From assembly GCA_024663395.1 (NCBI GenBank), contig JANFAH010000018.1, positions 310,001-374,000 of the forward strand: 64,000 bases of DNA, in the 5' to 3' direction. Every line of letters begins with the position of its first letter. Within the stretch, counting starts at the first letter, position 1. Shown piece by piece: positions 47,601 through 59,978 of the stretch. The notes beneath the pieces were generated by a model. That model saw only the letters and a list, made by a program, of their open reading frames with translations. It searched no databases and was not told the DNA's origin. A program made the position numbers and the translations under genes. The stretch is from Pisolithus tinctorius (Eukaryota; Basidiomycota; Agaricomycetes; Boletales; Pisolithaceae).

Positions 47601-50560
47601 GCCTGTATCCACCAATGTGATTTCTGCAAGGATGGCCCTGGTGAGAACAGAGCATGCTCTATGATGTGAGTGCTTCAAGGCAGATTGACTTCATGCTTAG
47701 CGTTTTCGCCGGCGGTAGCGGTGGCCACGCAGGAAAAGCACATGTAAGATGAGATTAACCTTTGTCCGTGGTTGGTGTCTTACCGTTCCCATATAGTTGC
47801 GTCGTGAATGCCCACCTGTGTGGAAGCCTTGCAAGTCCAACGGGCAAATTTGGTTGTCTCAACCAGTGGCACCAAAGTGGGTGCCCCTTACTGCAATTCA
47901 AGTCGATATTGATCTCCAGCAGGTCGCCGATCACCCGGACGAACACTTATGTGCTGCTCTAGTTCATGGATGTGGAGAGGTGAACGCTTCTTCTTCAGCC
48001 ATCTATTATTCCCGTTTCTCAGTCTGGACATATCACTTAGCCTTGTGGATTTGTCTGGGATTAAGCTCATTGACGGATCGACATATGCATGCCCTGGAAC
48101 CTGTCGCGTACCAAGGTAAGACAGCTTGAGGGACGAATGCGTAAGTTTATGCCCTTCCAGCGACGTCGATCATACGCGTCATCGTTGTGAAGCTCGCCTC
48201 TGCTCTATTACTTGTCAGCTATGCAAGCGGCTCTGTTCTCATCAAGATCATATGCACGGATTGGAGGAGGGAGCAACTCACCTCTGCGGGTTGGTCAACC
48301 GAAGTCCTGTATAAACTCACTCTGATCATAGTACAGCGAAGAGCATTTTTGCACTGACGAGTGCTCTGTCCCCGGGATATGTGAAAATCGAGACGGCTCC
48401 ATATTCCATCGAAGCTACTTTCACAGGCAGACATGAAGCCTTTCAATATACGAAGGTGACTGTATTATCTATTTCGCGTATGGAGGGACTAGCGCTGATG
48501 GACCGGTCCTCTAGTACTCTCAAGGTTCATTTGGTTTCTTTGCGAAATATTGTTACTCAGACATGCTACAGTTGCCAAAACGGCTCAAATGCGTCAAGTC
48601 AATCCCACCTGGGCAATTAAAGCATGCGGTCAACACAATCATAGTCTTGATAAGAAAGTTGTTCATTTCTGCCAAAATAAGTCGGTCACATTTTTTCGAA
48701 AAGTGTTGTAGATGACATGAGCGAGTCTCCAGGTGCGAGAACTGCGGTTACTTCTGCACACTACCGCTTGGTACGAGCGTCCATGTTGACATGCAGATCC
48801 ATTAACTAAACTGGATGACAAGGTCATCCTCAACAAGAACATGAGACACGCCACGGTTCCATGTCCAGAACGCGGTGGGTTGTTGATGAATCTGATGACG
48901 CTGCCGCCCTCGAAGTCGAAGGCCGAAAATTTTCCACTAATGACGAAGGTGCTCCCATGATGTGCAATCTTGTGTGTCAGGCGATAGGTCGCCACGTGCA
49001 TATCGATTACTGCCGCGCTGATGATCCAGCTGCCTGCGCTGGACGCGACCGAGATTCAGCACATTGCGAAGCGTCTACTACCCGATCCTGACCGTCCCAA
49101 GGATTACATGACTCACAGTCTATTCTGGAAAAAGAGCGGTATGTATAGACCCTTTAGTAATCGGGACGATGCACATCCCGAGCCTTTCGCCAGGTTTCAA
49201 AGATCCCTATTCGAAGGAAGAGCAAGCCAATTTCGCGAAATGGTAGGCTCCCTACGTTGTATTACATATATCAAGTCCAGTGACACAACTTGAACAGTGA
49301 TGCTATGTGTAGTGGTGTGTCTTTATCGGTTTTGACGCTTTGGGACATCCTTGTTGACCGTGAAACAGGCCGGGAACATGCCGGTGACGCTGGGACGCTT
49401 CCTCAACCGTCGTACTGTACGCTGGCAATGTTCCATCAACCCTCAGATGCGCGCGGGGCTGCACCTGCTATTGGATACATATCCAAAGATGGCCATCACT
49501 TTACTTGTCAAAATCCTGTTATAATGCAGCATGCATACCATGTGTACGCCCGAGATTCTGCTTAGCGTGCTGGGCTCAACTAATTGGCTTCTCAGCATAT
49601 TCGTTGCAGATCGGTAAGAGATAGCCACCAGTGTTTTGCCACCTATGCTAAATCCGCACAGGTCTAGCTCAATGTCCTTCAAAGATAAAAAGCCGTTGCC
49701 GAACACCCCAGCATCCGGAAGAATCTCTGCTTACTCAGACAACAGATTGGGGGCCGTGCTATCCTCCCTCTATGGCTTCTGGTCTGCTCGTGCAGCCGCG
49801 GTCGGATCTGGTGCTAGCGCTGCTCGCAGAGACGCATATAGCGTTTATTTTGTTCAATAGCAGAGTCGTCCCTGTGATTGAAAACGACTTCACGAGCGAT
49901 CCCGATCAGTTGCTTGATGCTATTTTGCCTTATGAGGCGGAAGGTGGAACCGACTTCACAGCAGCAATTACTAGTGCTGCGAGTGTCATGAAGAGAAACT
50001 GGAGCACAGAGAGGTGAATGCGCAACTTCGAGGTGTTTGTCGACTCGCTTATGGATTGTGACTTTTCAGATCTCCCGTCATCATCTTTCTTTCGGGACGG
50101 CGAGTGTCAGATTGCAGACCAGGCCATGCAAGACTTGTGCCGTACTTCTATCCGGCTTGGGTACTGGAATATGCTTCGTTGTCTGGTTTCGTCATTTTTG
50201 ATGGACACTTTACAGAAAAGCTGTCTCCTTTCATGCCGTTTCGTTCGGTCGAGATTCACAAAATGCCCTGAATTACCTATTCCTTGACCGACTGAATGTG
50301 TCCTGGAGTTCCCTGCGTAGATGGTGGAAGTTGCACGAGAAGCTCAGAGCAATGCACCCGGAGATCCACTCACGCCCGCCGCTGTTATAATCAACTCTTC
50401 GTACTCCAATGCGGAAGATACTGTACGCCATTTGCTTGTGGCTGATGTTCACATCTTATTAATCTACCTCAACCATAAATTAGGTCCACTTGCCGAGACA
50501 TTCCTTGGGATTGCGGAGTCATTGCGGAAGCCGAGAGGGTCACTGATGCAAACTAGATAA
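41626..50560 (+). pseudogene. Gene D: B-type giant GTPase / Cys-His / vWA gene with many frameshifts
   Basis: It is collinear with B from ATG 41626 (MDGSFMPPELFSN) to TAA 50558-50560 (RKPRGSLMQTR), but broken repeatedly relative to B: +1 near 41745; frame loss near 43800; -1 near 44117 (CAGAAAGCG to CAGAAGCG); -1 near 44700; -1 near 45354 (GAACCCCTC to GAACCCTC); -2 near 45815; -1 near 45850 and 45886; -2 near 46112, right after Gly-Lys of the P-loop; -1 near 46157; and many small losses at 47210-47400. Most are one- or two-base deletions. Domain remnants: N-terminal domain 42124-42939, propeller-like 44404-45480, GTPase 46070-46620, Cys/His 47495-48440, vWA 49600-50560 (ADR/SSSM, GGTD, FLSGRRV-type break near 50095). 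Splice sites are mostly kept, with a GC donor near 42435. Either a young pseudogene or a poorly polished part of the assembly. Confidence 0.8.
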
Positions 50561-50678
50561 TCGCCGTACTTGACGTTGTTTCAAAACCATGACTTTTAAA
50601 GTTCACGTTGTTTTCAAAGTGTGCAGTATGTAGTTACGTACCTGCCAGATGTACTTGTAACACTTGAAGATGCTGAGG

Positions 50679-50733
50679 TTGGTCTGGTCACCAGGCCGGT
50701 ACCACTTAGTAACGAGGCAAGCCAGTAGTTTGG
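50679..50733. repeat. Dispersed repeat with CTGGTCACCAG core behind D
   Basis: TTGGTCTGGTCACCAGGCCGG, then GAGGCAAGCCAGTAGTTTGG, lies about 120 bp after the stop of D. It shares its first part with 23631-23657 and the GAGGCAA.GCC word with the 34911-34977 element. Otherwise 50561-51228 has no gene; its latter part is the upstream region of the VIT-vWA gene. Confidence 0.5.
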
Positions 50734-51228
50734 ACAACAGTAACACCAGGTGCAACGCTTACCCAACATAGATAGAGGACGGACACGCATGTACACATGC
50801 AGAGACCACGACTAGCAACGAAGAGGCGGCGGGCGCACTGTTTCGGTGACCGTCACGTGTAGGCGCAATTGACCCGATTTGGACACCAACAATTTTACAT
50901 AATTTTATGTAATCATTACCAACGCCACTCACAGGCCAGCGTTGACGATAACATGGAAGTCAAGTTGCGATGAGTCTGGCCCTCAGCTCGTGCTTGTCTT
51001 CCAGGAGTTGCACACACTGAAGCGTGGCTGCCAATGCGCCTCTACTCTACGCACTTCTCCGAGGAGGTTGTTCATCTCCAGCTTTACTTCCTGAACGCAT
51101 CTGCGTGTGGTTGTACCTATTAAGGCTCTGATTTCCACACGAGGCTGATATGCAGCTTCCTGGGCGGCTGAGCCGCACTGCTTATAATCTATCGTAGCTT
51201 CAAGGCCTTCCGCATCGTCCTATCTATC

Positions 51229-54200
51229 ATGTCTCTCACCCACGCTGGTATAGTTCATCAGCCTCCAGGACAATCGACTTTAGCGTACCTCCCCCTTGAA
51301 AAAGTTGCAATCAACGCGTGGATGGTGGACGGTACATCTCGCTCCGTTCACCTTTACAATAACCCCTCAACTGATGCGCGGTGGCGACAGTTTCTGCGCG
51401 ATTAGTGCTAACTCAGGTATTCCAGAACGAATCAGATAGGCCTACCGCCAGAGCCAAATACGTCTTCCCTCTCCCTGAACGATCGGCCGTCTGTGGATTC
51501 GAACTTGAACATGCAGATGGACGCGTCATCGTTGGAGTGGTGAAAGAAAGCGAAGATGCGGCGCGGACCTTTGAAGTCGCAGTTGCAGCAGGGCAAACTG
51601 CTGCACTAGTCGAGCGGGTAACAGACGATAGTCAGTCAGTATCCTATTCACAGGCATATCATTCTCAACCCCTTCCTGTAGTCTTTACCATATCGGTGGG
51701 TTCCATTCCTGCAAGGAAACACGTAACCACCCGTATCATGGTAAGTTTCCCGTTATCTCTGAATTTGTGGGTTCTCCCTGAGCCAGTTTCCGCATCTTTG
51801 AAGTTTATCATGGATCTTCTCACTGAGGGCATGCGGGATCACGTGCGTCTCCAACTTCCTTTGGCTATCTTCGAGCGATATGGTCCTACCCCCGACTCGA
51901 TGATTGACGCTGCCTCTGCGACAATCCTCTACTCGCATCGATATCAGAGTCGACGTCCAAACAAGTAACACTATACGATCCATACGCAGTCCCACTCACC
52001 TCATCAAGGTGTCACGGTATAAGACACGCAATGGGCGCAAGTCCCAGCGTCGCATGTCTGCATCTTGGGCGTCACCAACCTTTGAGAAGCGAGATTTTGT
52101 GCTTACCGTATACGCCGACGGACTTGACAAACCAAGATGCTTCGCCGAAATAGATACGGAGGCCGGCACTGGAACGATCGGCATGCAGCTCACTCTTGTT
52201 CCGTCGTTCGAGGTGCCCCGTAATCCATCGCAAGAATACCTATTCGTTATCGACATATCGGGGAGCATGCAAGGCGACCGTGTCGAAACTGCGAAGTGTA
52301 CATTGTTGATGCTACTACGTCTCCTTCCATGCTCACAAACCACCTTCAACGTCTTTCGTTTTGGTTCCGAAGTGTACTCGCTATGGGCGGCGTCTTGTGA
52401 TTACAATCAAGACTCCGTGGATAAAGCTGTGGGATAGCAGTTTATCACACATCTTCGGATATCAGCTGAAGAATTGCTTTAGACTACTCACGTAAAGTCA
52501 CTCAAAGCTGATGGCGGAGGCACAGAGATCGCCAAAGCTTTAAGGGCTGCGATAAACAGTCGACGGAACGATCGGCCTACTGCAATATTTCTTTTGACAG
52601 ATGGTCAGGTACATGTGGGTACATCCCACGATCTTGCCTTGACATAGATTGAGCCAATGCTACGGGTCCAGGACTCCGGTAACACTACGAATATCGTAGC
52701 TGAGGCCGTTCGCAGAACCAGCCCCCAAGCACCGCTGCGTGTATTTGTCCTTGGCATCGCAGACGCGACGTCTAGCATGTGCGAAGGCATTGCCCGCGCT
52801 GGTAATGGAGAGTGTCTTTTCGCGGTTTCCCACGAGCAAATACTAGGAAAATGTGCTCGTCTATTGAATGCAGGGCGTACAAAGAAAATCGAGAGCATCG
52901 AGGTGGATTGGGGCTCCCTACCTACGTCCACAGCGACCCACTCAACACACGCGGTTTCATCACGTCTTGGTAACTTCGGGGGATGCTTGAACTGGAACCT
53001 CCACCAGCTTTGCAGCAGATTCCACACAGCCTGACCAAGATCTTCGCCGGGTTGCGTTTCACTGTCTTTGCAATCATCTCTCCAGGGAGGGTCCCATCTT
53101 CGATCAAGCTCCTCACGAAGTTTGACGGGGTGGATGAACCGATGGAATGGGACGTCCCAGTTACAGAAGTCAAGCCGTTCAAAGATGCGGAATGCGAGAT
53201 ACCCCTCATACATACACTTGCAGTGCGCAAGTTGATTACAGAGTTCAGCGAGGGAAGAACACCACTACCAGCCGTAGTTGGCTCTGTAGTCGCATCCGAA
53301 GACGAGATCAAGAAAGCAGCGATCGTGAGGCTCGGACTTGGTTACCAGCTCGCCAGTCAGTATACGTCGTTTGTGGCAGTAGATGTTGGAGACGAGCAAC
53401 TGAGAGGTGCTAGAAGAGGTCAAAAGCAGGCCTGACACGGGGTGGATTAGAACGAGGCGACAATTGCGCTCGCGGAGATCAATGCAACAGACCGAACAAA
53501 ACGAGGGTGTTAATGAAGAAGAGAACGATGGCCTTTTAGACACTGTATTCAACGGTTTCACTTCAGCGATTTCGTGGGTCCTCGGGATGTTCAGTGGCTC
53601 TGCATCTGGCCCGAATCCGGGATTGGAGGGACCCCAGAACCTTCCTGGATCGTACACGGACTCTGAATTAAGTCCGGACACAGGCGATGGAGATTTACGC
53701 GGTCGCACCACCAGGCCCAGGGAACAGGATATCCCTCGTCGCTACAGCACAGACACGTTTCGACACTGAGTTCGCTCGAAGAATCATACTCTTCTTGCTG
53801 GACGTCCTCACGCTCACCGAGTCCTAATGATCCGATAGAGCGTGCTCCTTCCCCGAATTCGTCCGTGACGTAGGGTCCCCGCCCGTAACCCGTGCAACTG
53901 TTCCACAGGTTTCCATTCCATCTAGAGTGACTTCTACAACCCCACCGACCATCTCCAAGGAGGCATATGAAGTTTTCCAACTTATCGAACCCGACGGTTC
54001 GTTTCCCCCCTCTCCTCAATTGGGTCAGATCATCGGCCCTGGAATATCAGAGAAAGCAGCTGAGCTCGGTGTGGACGGGAAACTATGGGCTACCATGGTT
54101 GCAGTGGCATATTTGAAGAAATGCCTAGAGAATGAACCAAATTTACTCGATGCATTGGTTGCGAAAGCGGAAGACTTCATCAGGGAAGCGCAGGCGAACG

Positions 54201-54286
54201 GACAGGGTACGTCGCAGCGTAGCTTTGAGGATATGATTAGATGTGCATCGGAGTGGCTTGAGACAGGACAAAGAACTAGTACTTAG
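51229..54286 (+). CDS. VIT-vWA domain protein
   Basis: Start ATG at 51229 (MSLTHAGIVHQPPG); TAG at 54284-54286. The N-terminal half is a VIT domain (VSARLVLTQVFQNESDR, KYVFPLPERSAVCGFELEH, LVERVTDD, GMRDHVRLQLP). The vWA domain follows with MIDAS VIDISGSM (about 52245-52270), GGGTEIAKAL (Thr) and LLTDGQ (Asp). Then come a region like that C-terminal to the vWA in ITIH/PARP4-like proteins, a low-complexity acidic linker (53480-53860) and a C-terminal helical domain (LWATMVAVAYLKKCL, about 54085-54125). Introns I could place keep frame, including 52426-52484 and the 42-bp one at 52970-53012. One join near 53740-53770 is unclear. VIT-vWA proteins bind metal and protein partners; the fungal ones are uncharacterised. 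It sits directly behind D, as vit' sits behind B. Confidence 0.8.
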
Positions 54287-55635
54287 TAAATCGTGTATCT
54301 TTGGATACCCGCATTTCTCATGGAAAGGAACTGAGGTCATCGGGATTGCTATTCGATGTGTCCGCTCATGTTACAGTAGAACCCCGGAGGCCTTGGATTC
54401 TAGGCTCGCAATGCAAGTTATCGCGATTGATGGGCCAACTACTCGACAGGTTCAAATGCAGATGCACCAGCCCGTTTCCCACCCGTTAATGCTTCCGTTG
54501 TTGTCTGAACGCTGGGCACCAGTGCACCACCGTCAGCGTTAGGGACATCTAGATTGGTAGGTAACGGTAATGCCGCAAGTAACTTGTAACGGCGTATTTA
54601 ACAGCGCGCGTTCCACAAAAGTAAGGGAACCGCGAATATGTCGGAGCCTCTGCCAATCGCAAGTTCGTGTTTCGAACTATGGAATATATGGTAAGGCGAA
54701 AATCACATCAATTACGCATGTAACACGGTGATAGGCGTAGCTTGAAACCGTTCGTCTGTTGATCGGCCTTTCCAAGCGTAAGGCTATCAGGGTCCCGAGA
54801 GATAATGGCTAGCTGTTGTGTAGGCAGTACTGATTGGTGTGTCTAGAAGTATCATCATAACAGTACTTGCGGGGTTCCACGGAAACCCTGATGGATGACC
54901 AGAGTCAATCATAGGCCTGGAAAATTGCGGCAATTAATGGGTATCAGTTTCATCCGCCACGAGGGCGGTGCCTCGAGGGCGCTCCCTGCCCTCCGGTTCG
55001 AATCCCCGGTTTCATCGCCCCGTTGTTTGGCGACAACACGCATTAGTAATACTGGATTCTTTCTGAATTCCCTTGACGTAAAAATACTAGTCTCCAGCAA
55101 GGCGCACTCTCGCGACAGCTGATCAGCCAGCCAAGCCTAGTTTCCACTGTGTAAATACTGGCGGTCATATAATTGATGCTTACCTTTCGGCTTATTCGTG
55201 CGTCATTAAATATCCAGCTCCATCATCTCCACCAATTGGAAGATGCTACCTTTTTACCTCGTTGGAACGATCATCTGCAAGTGAAGGCATTGGCGTGTTA
55301 TTATCCCGGTGCGTGGCAGTCACGAGGACAGTGGGAGTAACCATATTTGGCAGAAGATCAAAAGTGGCACTGCAGCAGTAAGTTTTGCAATTTTCTCTAT
55401 GTAGTCAAAAGCTTTCTAATTCTAGCACTCCAGCCGCGACAGGACTCGTAGCTCGCATAAATAACGACCTTGAAATTCTCAGTGTAGGTCGTTACACAAG
55501 CTACATAAGTCCTATGGACTATAAATATTAAGGTATGTGCCGGTGTATAACTCCGGAGGATATTATAGTAGCGGGTTCCCAATGCTAAACCAGCAGGATA
55601 TCTACCCGCATTAAGAGTCACGTATCAATGCTCCA
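54287..55635. other. Intergenic region, nothing recognised
   Basis: Only short frames without domains. A GGTTCGAATCCCCGG string near 54995-55010 resembles a tRNA T-loop but does not fold as one. No repeat structure seen. Confidence 0.5.
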
Positions 55636-56679
55636 TCAATCACGGGGAGAGAGGATAGCAGGGTTTATTTCAGTGGCCGCAGGCCCACCGGGTACTGCCC
55701 CAGGGAACCACCTGGCCAAATTGGCGGCACGTCGCTCATTGGTTGGTGGTTTCAGGGGAATCGTTGCATCTGCGTCATAGTACGCGATGGCGAATGCAAT
55801 TCTAGTGTTTTCTGTCGTGTTGGATGCCGCAGCATGGTATGTCCAGCACGAGTGGCTGTGAAATTTGTGCTAAGCCTGATTTCCGACAGCTGTGTGGGAG
55901 ACACTTACAATGTTGCATCTCCTGCGTTCATGTGTTGTGCGGGGGCCACGGAAAGGTTTTCCTTCTCGACCAAATTCCTGATATATTCATCGCTCTCATC
56001 AGAAATAGGCAGATGCTCAGCATCTTTATTGAGGTGTGAACCCGACACAAAGGACATAGGACCCATGTCTGTCGGGCAATCGATAAGCGGAACCCAAAGG
56101 GTTATGCACTTTTCCGTGTCAAGGGGCCTGTCATCACAGGCACAGCTCAGTTCACGTTTAGGGGCTAGAAGTTAGAAAGAGGTCACTCACCAGTAGTGCC
56201 CATCCTGGTGCCACGGTGTCGGCTTGCCCTTACCAAGACCCTCCTTGAAGAAGGTGAGGTCGTGGTAAATCCGCACGTCACGGCAGCCTAACATCTTCGC
56301 AGCGATTCCTTATTTTTCAAGGTGAGCGTAAGATTGATGCCCGATCGTCACGAACGCACCTGCGTAACGCTTGGACAAGACGTGCGCGCGCACGACATCG
56401 TTAATTTCCCATAGATTTTGGGTGATGCGGAACGCCTTCTGGAAGTCCTCCTCTTCGGCTTTGAGAGCCTCGTGCGCTCGCAAGACGGCAGTGCGCAATT
56501 CAGTGATCTCCGACTCAGGAATAACGTTTCTGAGCAGGATGTGGCCCTGGTGGATTTCCGTCAGCAAAGACAGTCCCGTTCAGCGCAAGTACGCAACAAA
56601 CATTGTTCTGGTACTCGTCAATCTGAGACTGGGAGAGGTCATAGTCCTCAGCGAGAGCGACGCGGGTGTGGAAGACCAT
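55636..56679 (-). CDS. Phytanoyl-CoA dioxygenase (PhyH) family 2-oxoglutarate/Fe(II) oxygenase
   Basis: ATG at 56679 (MVFHTRVALAEDYDLSQSQ), stop TGA at 55636-55638 (NPAILSPRD). Spliced minus-strand reading gives QNNGHILLRNVIPESEI, then KRYAGIAAKMLGCRDVRIYHDL, then the iron-binding HxD in PWHQDGHYW (about 56186-56210), then LWVPLIDCPTDMGPMSFV, and a last exon with the probable distal His in CWTYHAAASNTTENTRIAF (Arg for 2-oxoglutarate). Introns: about 70 bp after QNN, 51 bp after RYA, one after HYW and one after GDATL. The predicted length near 280-300 residues fits the family. These enzymes hydroxylate small organic substrates; PhyH members also act in fungal alkaloid and terpenoid pathways. 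The substrate cannot be told from sequence. Next gene upstream is a transporter in the same orientation. Confidence 0.88.
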
Positions 56680-57423
56680 TGTGGATATTTAGAAGGGTGT
56701 AGGTTTTGTGACTCGAAGAGCTGGGTGGGATTTGGTTTCTGATTCTCCTCGACCATCTCTCGAGCCTTTTAAATCTTCAGAGGGGTGCGATTGGGCTATG
56801 CCCTTTACTACAACTTTGTACCCGACTCACAGCAAACCAGGGGGTAACAAAGACCAGATTCGCGGTGCGACAGCCTCGGTGGTAACGGTTTCACCATAAA
56901 CCAAGCATACGATGTGTCACGGATGATTGGATACTAGTGCGGTTCTCCCACATGTCCGTCCGGGCGATGCGCCAACTGAGATAGCCGAACCACGCCCATC
57001 AATCTGCAGGCTGTTCGAAGCTTTCATTGCATTTGGCCTGTTGTAAAACAAGTAGGCTCAGGGAAGCGAGCGAAACTGTATTATGATCCGATGGAAGGGG
57101 TAAATTGTGGCGCAATCGCGTGGTCCACATGTCCACCGCCACAGGTACTGCATTCCCCGGTACAAACCCCTTTCCGTTCAACTTGAAACAGGAGCTCGAA
57201 AGGCCAACCCCGGACACTGAATACATATGTGTTAATATTATAAAGAACATCTAACCATGCACGGGGCATTGCTAGGATACATTAGACAAGTACCAACTGT
57301 AAAAATCAGGGAGCGAGACTAGTGCTGTGATACACAATAAAAACATCCTACAACTCAGTGTCCTTTCCCATTAGTAACATCAGCGGCCCCCTCGGAGGTT
57401 TTTCGAACCACAAAGAACGTTGT
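56680..57423. other. Intergenic region between dioxygenase and transporter
   Basis: No gene recognised. It should contain the promoter of the PhyH gene and the 3' end of the transporter gene; no clear TATA box found. Confidence 0.5.
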
Positions 57424-59385
57424 TTAGAATTTCCCAACCCATTTTCCCAGAGCCAAGTATCGGGTAGCAGCCAAGAGTGCGCATCCAGCGAGGATAACTC
57501 CACCAGAGTACAATCCAACATCATCAAATCCGCCAGACTTGGTGCGTATTACACCCGCAAGTGGCGGACCTCCAGCCGCACCGAAAGCCTAAGAAACACA
57601 GCCAACATAAGCAAACTAGAAAGTCCCTGAATTCGGGGCAGTATACTCACCATACACGTGATCGCCATGCCAATCCTGACCGAGGCGATGAGAAGAATGA
57701 TCAACATGACATGGGAAACTTAAATTCGTACCTGCTGCCCGCATCGCTCATCCCGCCAAGCCGTGCCGGTGCACTGGGAATCAAGCTTACAAATGCCCCT
57801 GTGGCGCAACCATATATTACCGATACAACGACCATGGAGGCAATGCTAGAAGTCGAAAATGGCCAGGCGAAAGACACGACTGCCCCTATTAAGGTGAACG
57901 GGATTAGGGTGTTGAGTGCTCCAAATTTGTCGGCGAGGACTCCTGAGGAAAGCCGACCAATCAATGAGGCCAAGTTGGCGATAGAAATCAGGTAAAAAGT
58001 AAAGTTTGGGGAATATCCAGCTGCTTGACCAGACAAATCGAGGTAAATCAGAGGAACATAAAGGCCCAGCAATGTCACGTTGTAAGCGAGGACTATTGTC
58101 AGGGTTAGACAAGCTGATAAAACGACAAAACAGGTTTTCCTTACCACAGCAAGTAAATGCAGGGTTCTTGAAGGCTTTCCAATTAAACAGGCTTCCCTTG
58201 GCGTTGGAGGGAGGGAGACGAGGGCGAAGCAGCTATCCAACGCCTAAACAGACTAGCATTTTGAAAAAGTGAAGGACACGAACCAAGTTGGCGACGATGA
58301 CAGCAAAGGTGATAATAAATGCTACGGCGCGAACGCTCCATTTGAAGCCGACTTTCCCGAATAGTTGCTGCGTAGCTATTGGAAGCACGGTACCTCCGAT
58401 ACTCGATCCCATTGCAAGGACGCCGAAAGCTTGAGAGCGTTTCCTCAAGACTAAAGGAATGTCAGAGGGTTGCAATAAGTAGAAAAGCACCACATACACC
58501 AGTGGGATACAATTGCAGGAGTACTGCCGAAGAGCATGCCAGCAAAGAACTGTATGATAAAGTTAGCCACTTCGTCGAGCTGTCTCTGATAACAAGCTCT
58601 GACCCCGGTTGCTACTCCCTGACACAAGATGACTTGTAAGAAAGTCTTGCATTCGGCGACAAGAAACTATGACATGATGTGAGAACAGCGACATCTATAG
58701 CTAACTTCGTGCTTACCAGTGCAGCAATGTAGAAAGCGCTGCTAATCGCGAGGGGAATATTGTAATGCCCGAGGTCGAGTAAACGGCCAGTCAACAGTGC
58801 CTTGGGTGAACCGTGAGTCGTTGGTTACGTAATACAACATTGAATTACATACCGGGATGAAGATGAGACCATACTGGATGGATCCAATCCACGCAATGTT
58901 AGAGGCAGATTGTTCTTTGAAAGTATACTCTTCGTAGTATGTCTGGAATACCTGAACTCGATGTAAGTTGCGTTTTCAATATTACCCCAAGTTGGCTTAC
59001 ACCGAAGGAGTTGATCCAACCAAAACTGTAAACAGAAGGTGTCAGCCAATCATGTGAAGATCTCCGTAAAGATGCTACTCACGTTCCAAAAGACATGAAA
59101 AGAGCCTGCACGGAGGTAGATGAGACAAGGGGATCAACTAGAGGGGAGAAGTCAACCTACCCCAATCACAACAGACCATGCCCGTATACCGCCATCTGGG
59201 AAATCGGGTATCTCGCGAGTAAGAGGTTTCTCTGGTTCAAAAGATACGGCGAGTGGGGGCGAAGCCCATGGCAGATACGGGAGCTCTTCGACTGAAAGAC
59301 TTGCCTCCAGGGCATCCTCGTTTGGTCTGCGAGGCTCATCGAGAGTGAACACAGCAGTCGAATTTTTGAAGGTCACTTTACTCAT
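57424..59385 (-). CDS. MFS transporter, monocarboxylate-transporter-like
   Basis: ATG at 59385 (MSKVTFKNSTAVF), stop TAA at 57424-57426 (LALGKWVGKF). The cytosolic N-terminus is followed by FPDGGIRAWSVVIG, a typical entry to TM1 in fungal MCT-like (SLC16-like) proteins. Successive exons give LFMSFGT, FGWINSFGV, FQTYYEEYTFKEQSASNIAWIGSIQYGLIFI, ALLTGRLLDLGHYNIPLAI, then LRKRSQAFGVLAMGSSIGGTV (after TM4), the long central loop, and in the second half LIGRLSSGVLADKFG followed by hydrophobic segments to GAAGGPPLAG. About nine introns; twelve membrane segments expected. The family moves monocarboxylates and similar small acids across the plasma membrane with protons; the actual substrate is unknown. 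It is divergent from the methyltransferase gene at 59979. Confidence 0.9.
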
Positions 59386-59978
59386 GGTCCAGAAGTATTA
59401 GGGACCGAAAGGACGGAAATGGGGGATATGTCTAGGAGAGAGAAAGGGAATGGGAAGGCAGAGGTTATGGGTTTCACTTGTAATAATGGTGCATGGGAAA
59501 AACGATAACCCGGGCCCCGTTAGCATGTGCATCGTCGAGCACAGGGCTGACCACGACGGACTGACTGTTCAAACGTTCATACCCGGGTAACGTAATTTCG
59601 CGAAGCCCATCAGCGGTGCAAGCGGATGGTCGATGTGATTGGCGCCGACACACCGGATCATATGCGCAGGAAATAATTTTCCTCCGAGATTCCACAGGAT
59701 TCCACTCAGACCCTTTGGAAGGGAATCCTCGGGTCAACGCCATGAACCCCAGAGGTCTCCAACAATGGACCGATGGCGGACACATGCCAGTCTGGTAAGT
59801 ACTGATTCCACCTTCACAACATCCGCACCACGAATGAAACCTTCCGCAGTGGTTCCATTCATCATGTCCATCAAGCCACTTGCGCGCTAAAGTGTCGCTG
59901 TCCAGGTTATAAAGCATCCTCGATGTCTGTTCTACCCGCAAGCTGCCTTAGATAGGTTGCTACTTCCTCACTGCTAGT
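59386..59978. promoter_or_regulatory. Shared divergent promoter region (transporter / methyltransferase)
   Basis: 593 bp separate the ATG of the minus-strand transporter from the ATG of the plus-strand methyltransferase. No gene fits between; open frames here lack domains. Divergent spacing this short allows shared regulation, but no specific site is identified. Confidence 0.45.

Noticed and set aside
4704..50560. CRISPR-like or prokaryotic conflict-system array
   Set aside because: No regularly spaced short repeats; the repeats are whole intron-containing genes of a eukaryote.
51381..51968. Early frame end in the VIT-vWA gene as proof of a pseudogene
   Set aside because: Short introns with GT-AG ends remove the apparent stops and keep the VIT and vWA motifs in frame.
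52416..52500. Stop after VDKAVG as truncation of the vWA domain
   Set aside because: A 59-bp intron starting at GTGGGA and ending TTTAG restores the frame to TTHVKSLKADGGGTE.
54985..55015. tRNA-like T-loop string GGTTCGAATCCCCGG
   Set aside because: The T-stem does not pair, and I found no matching D-arm, anticodon arm or acceptor stem on either strand.
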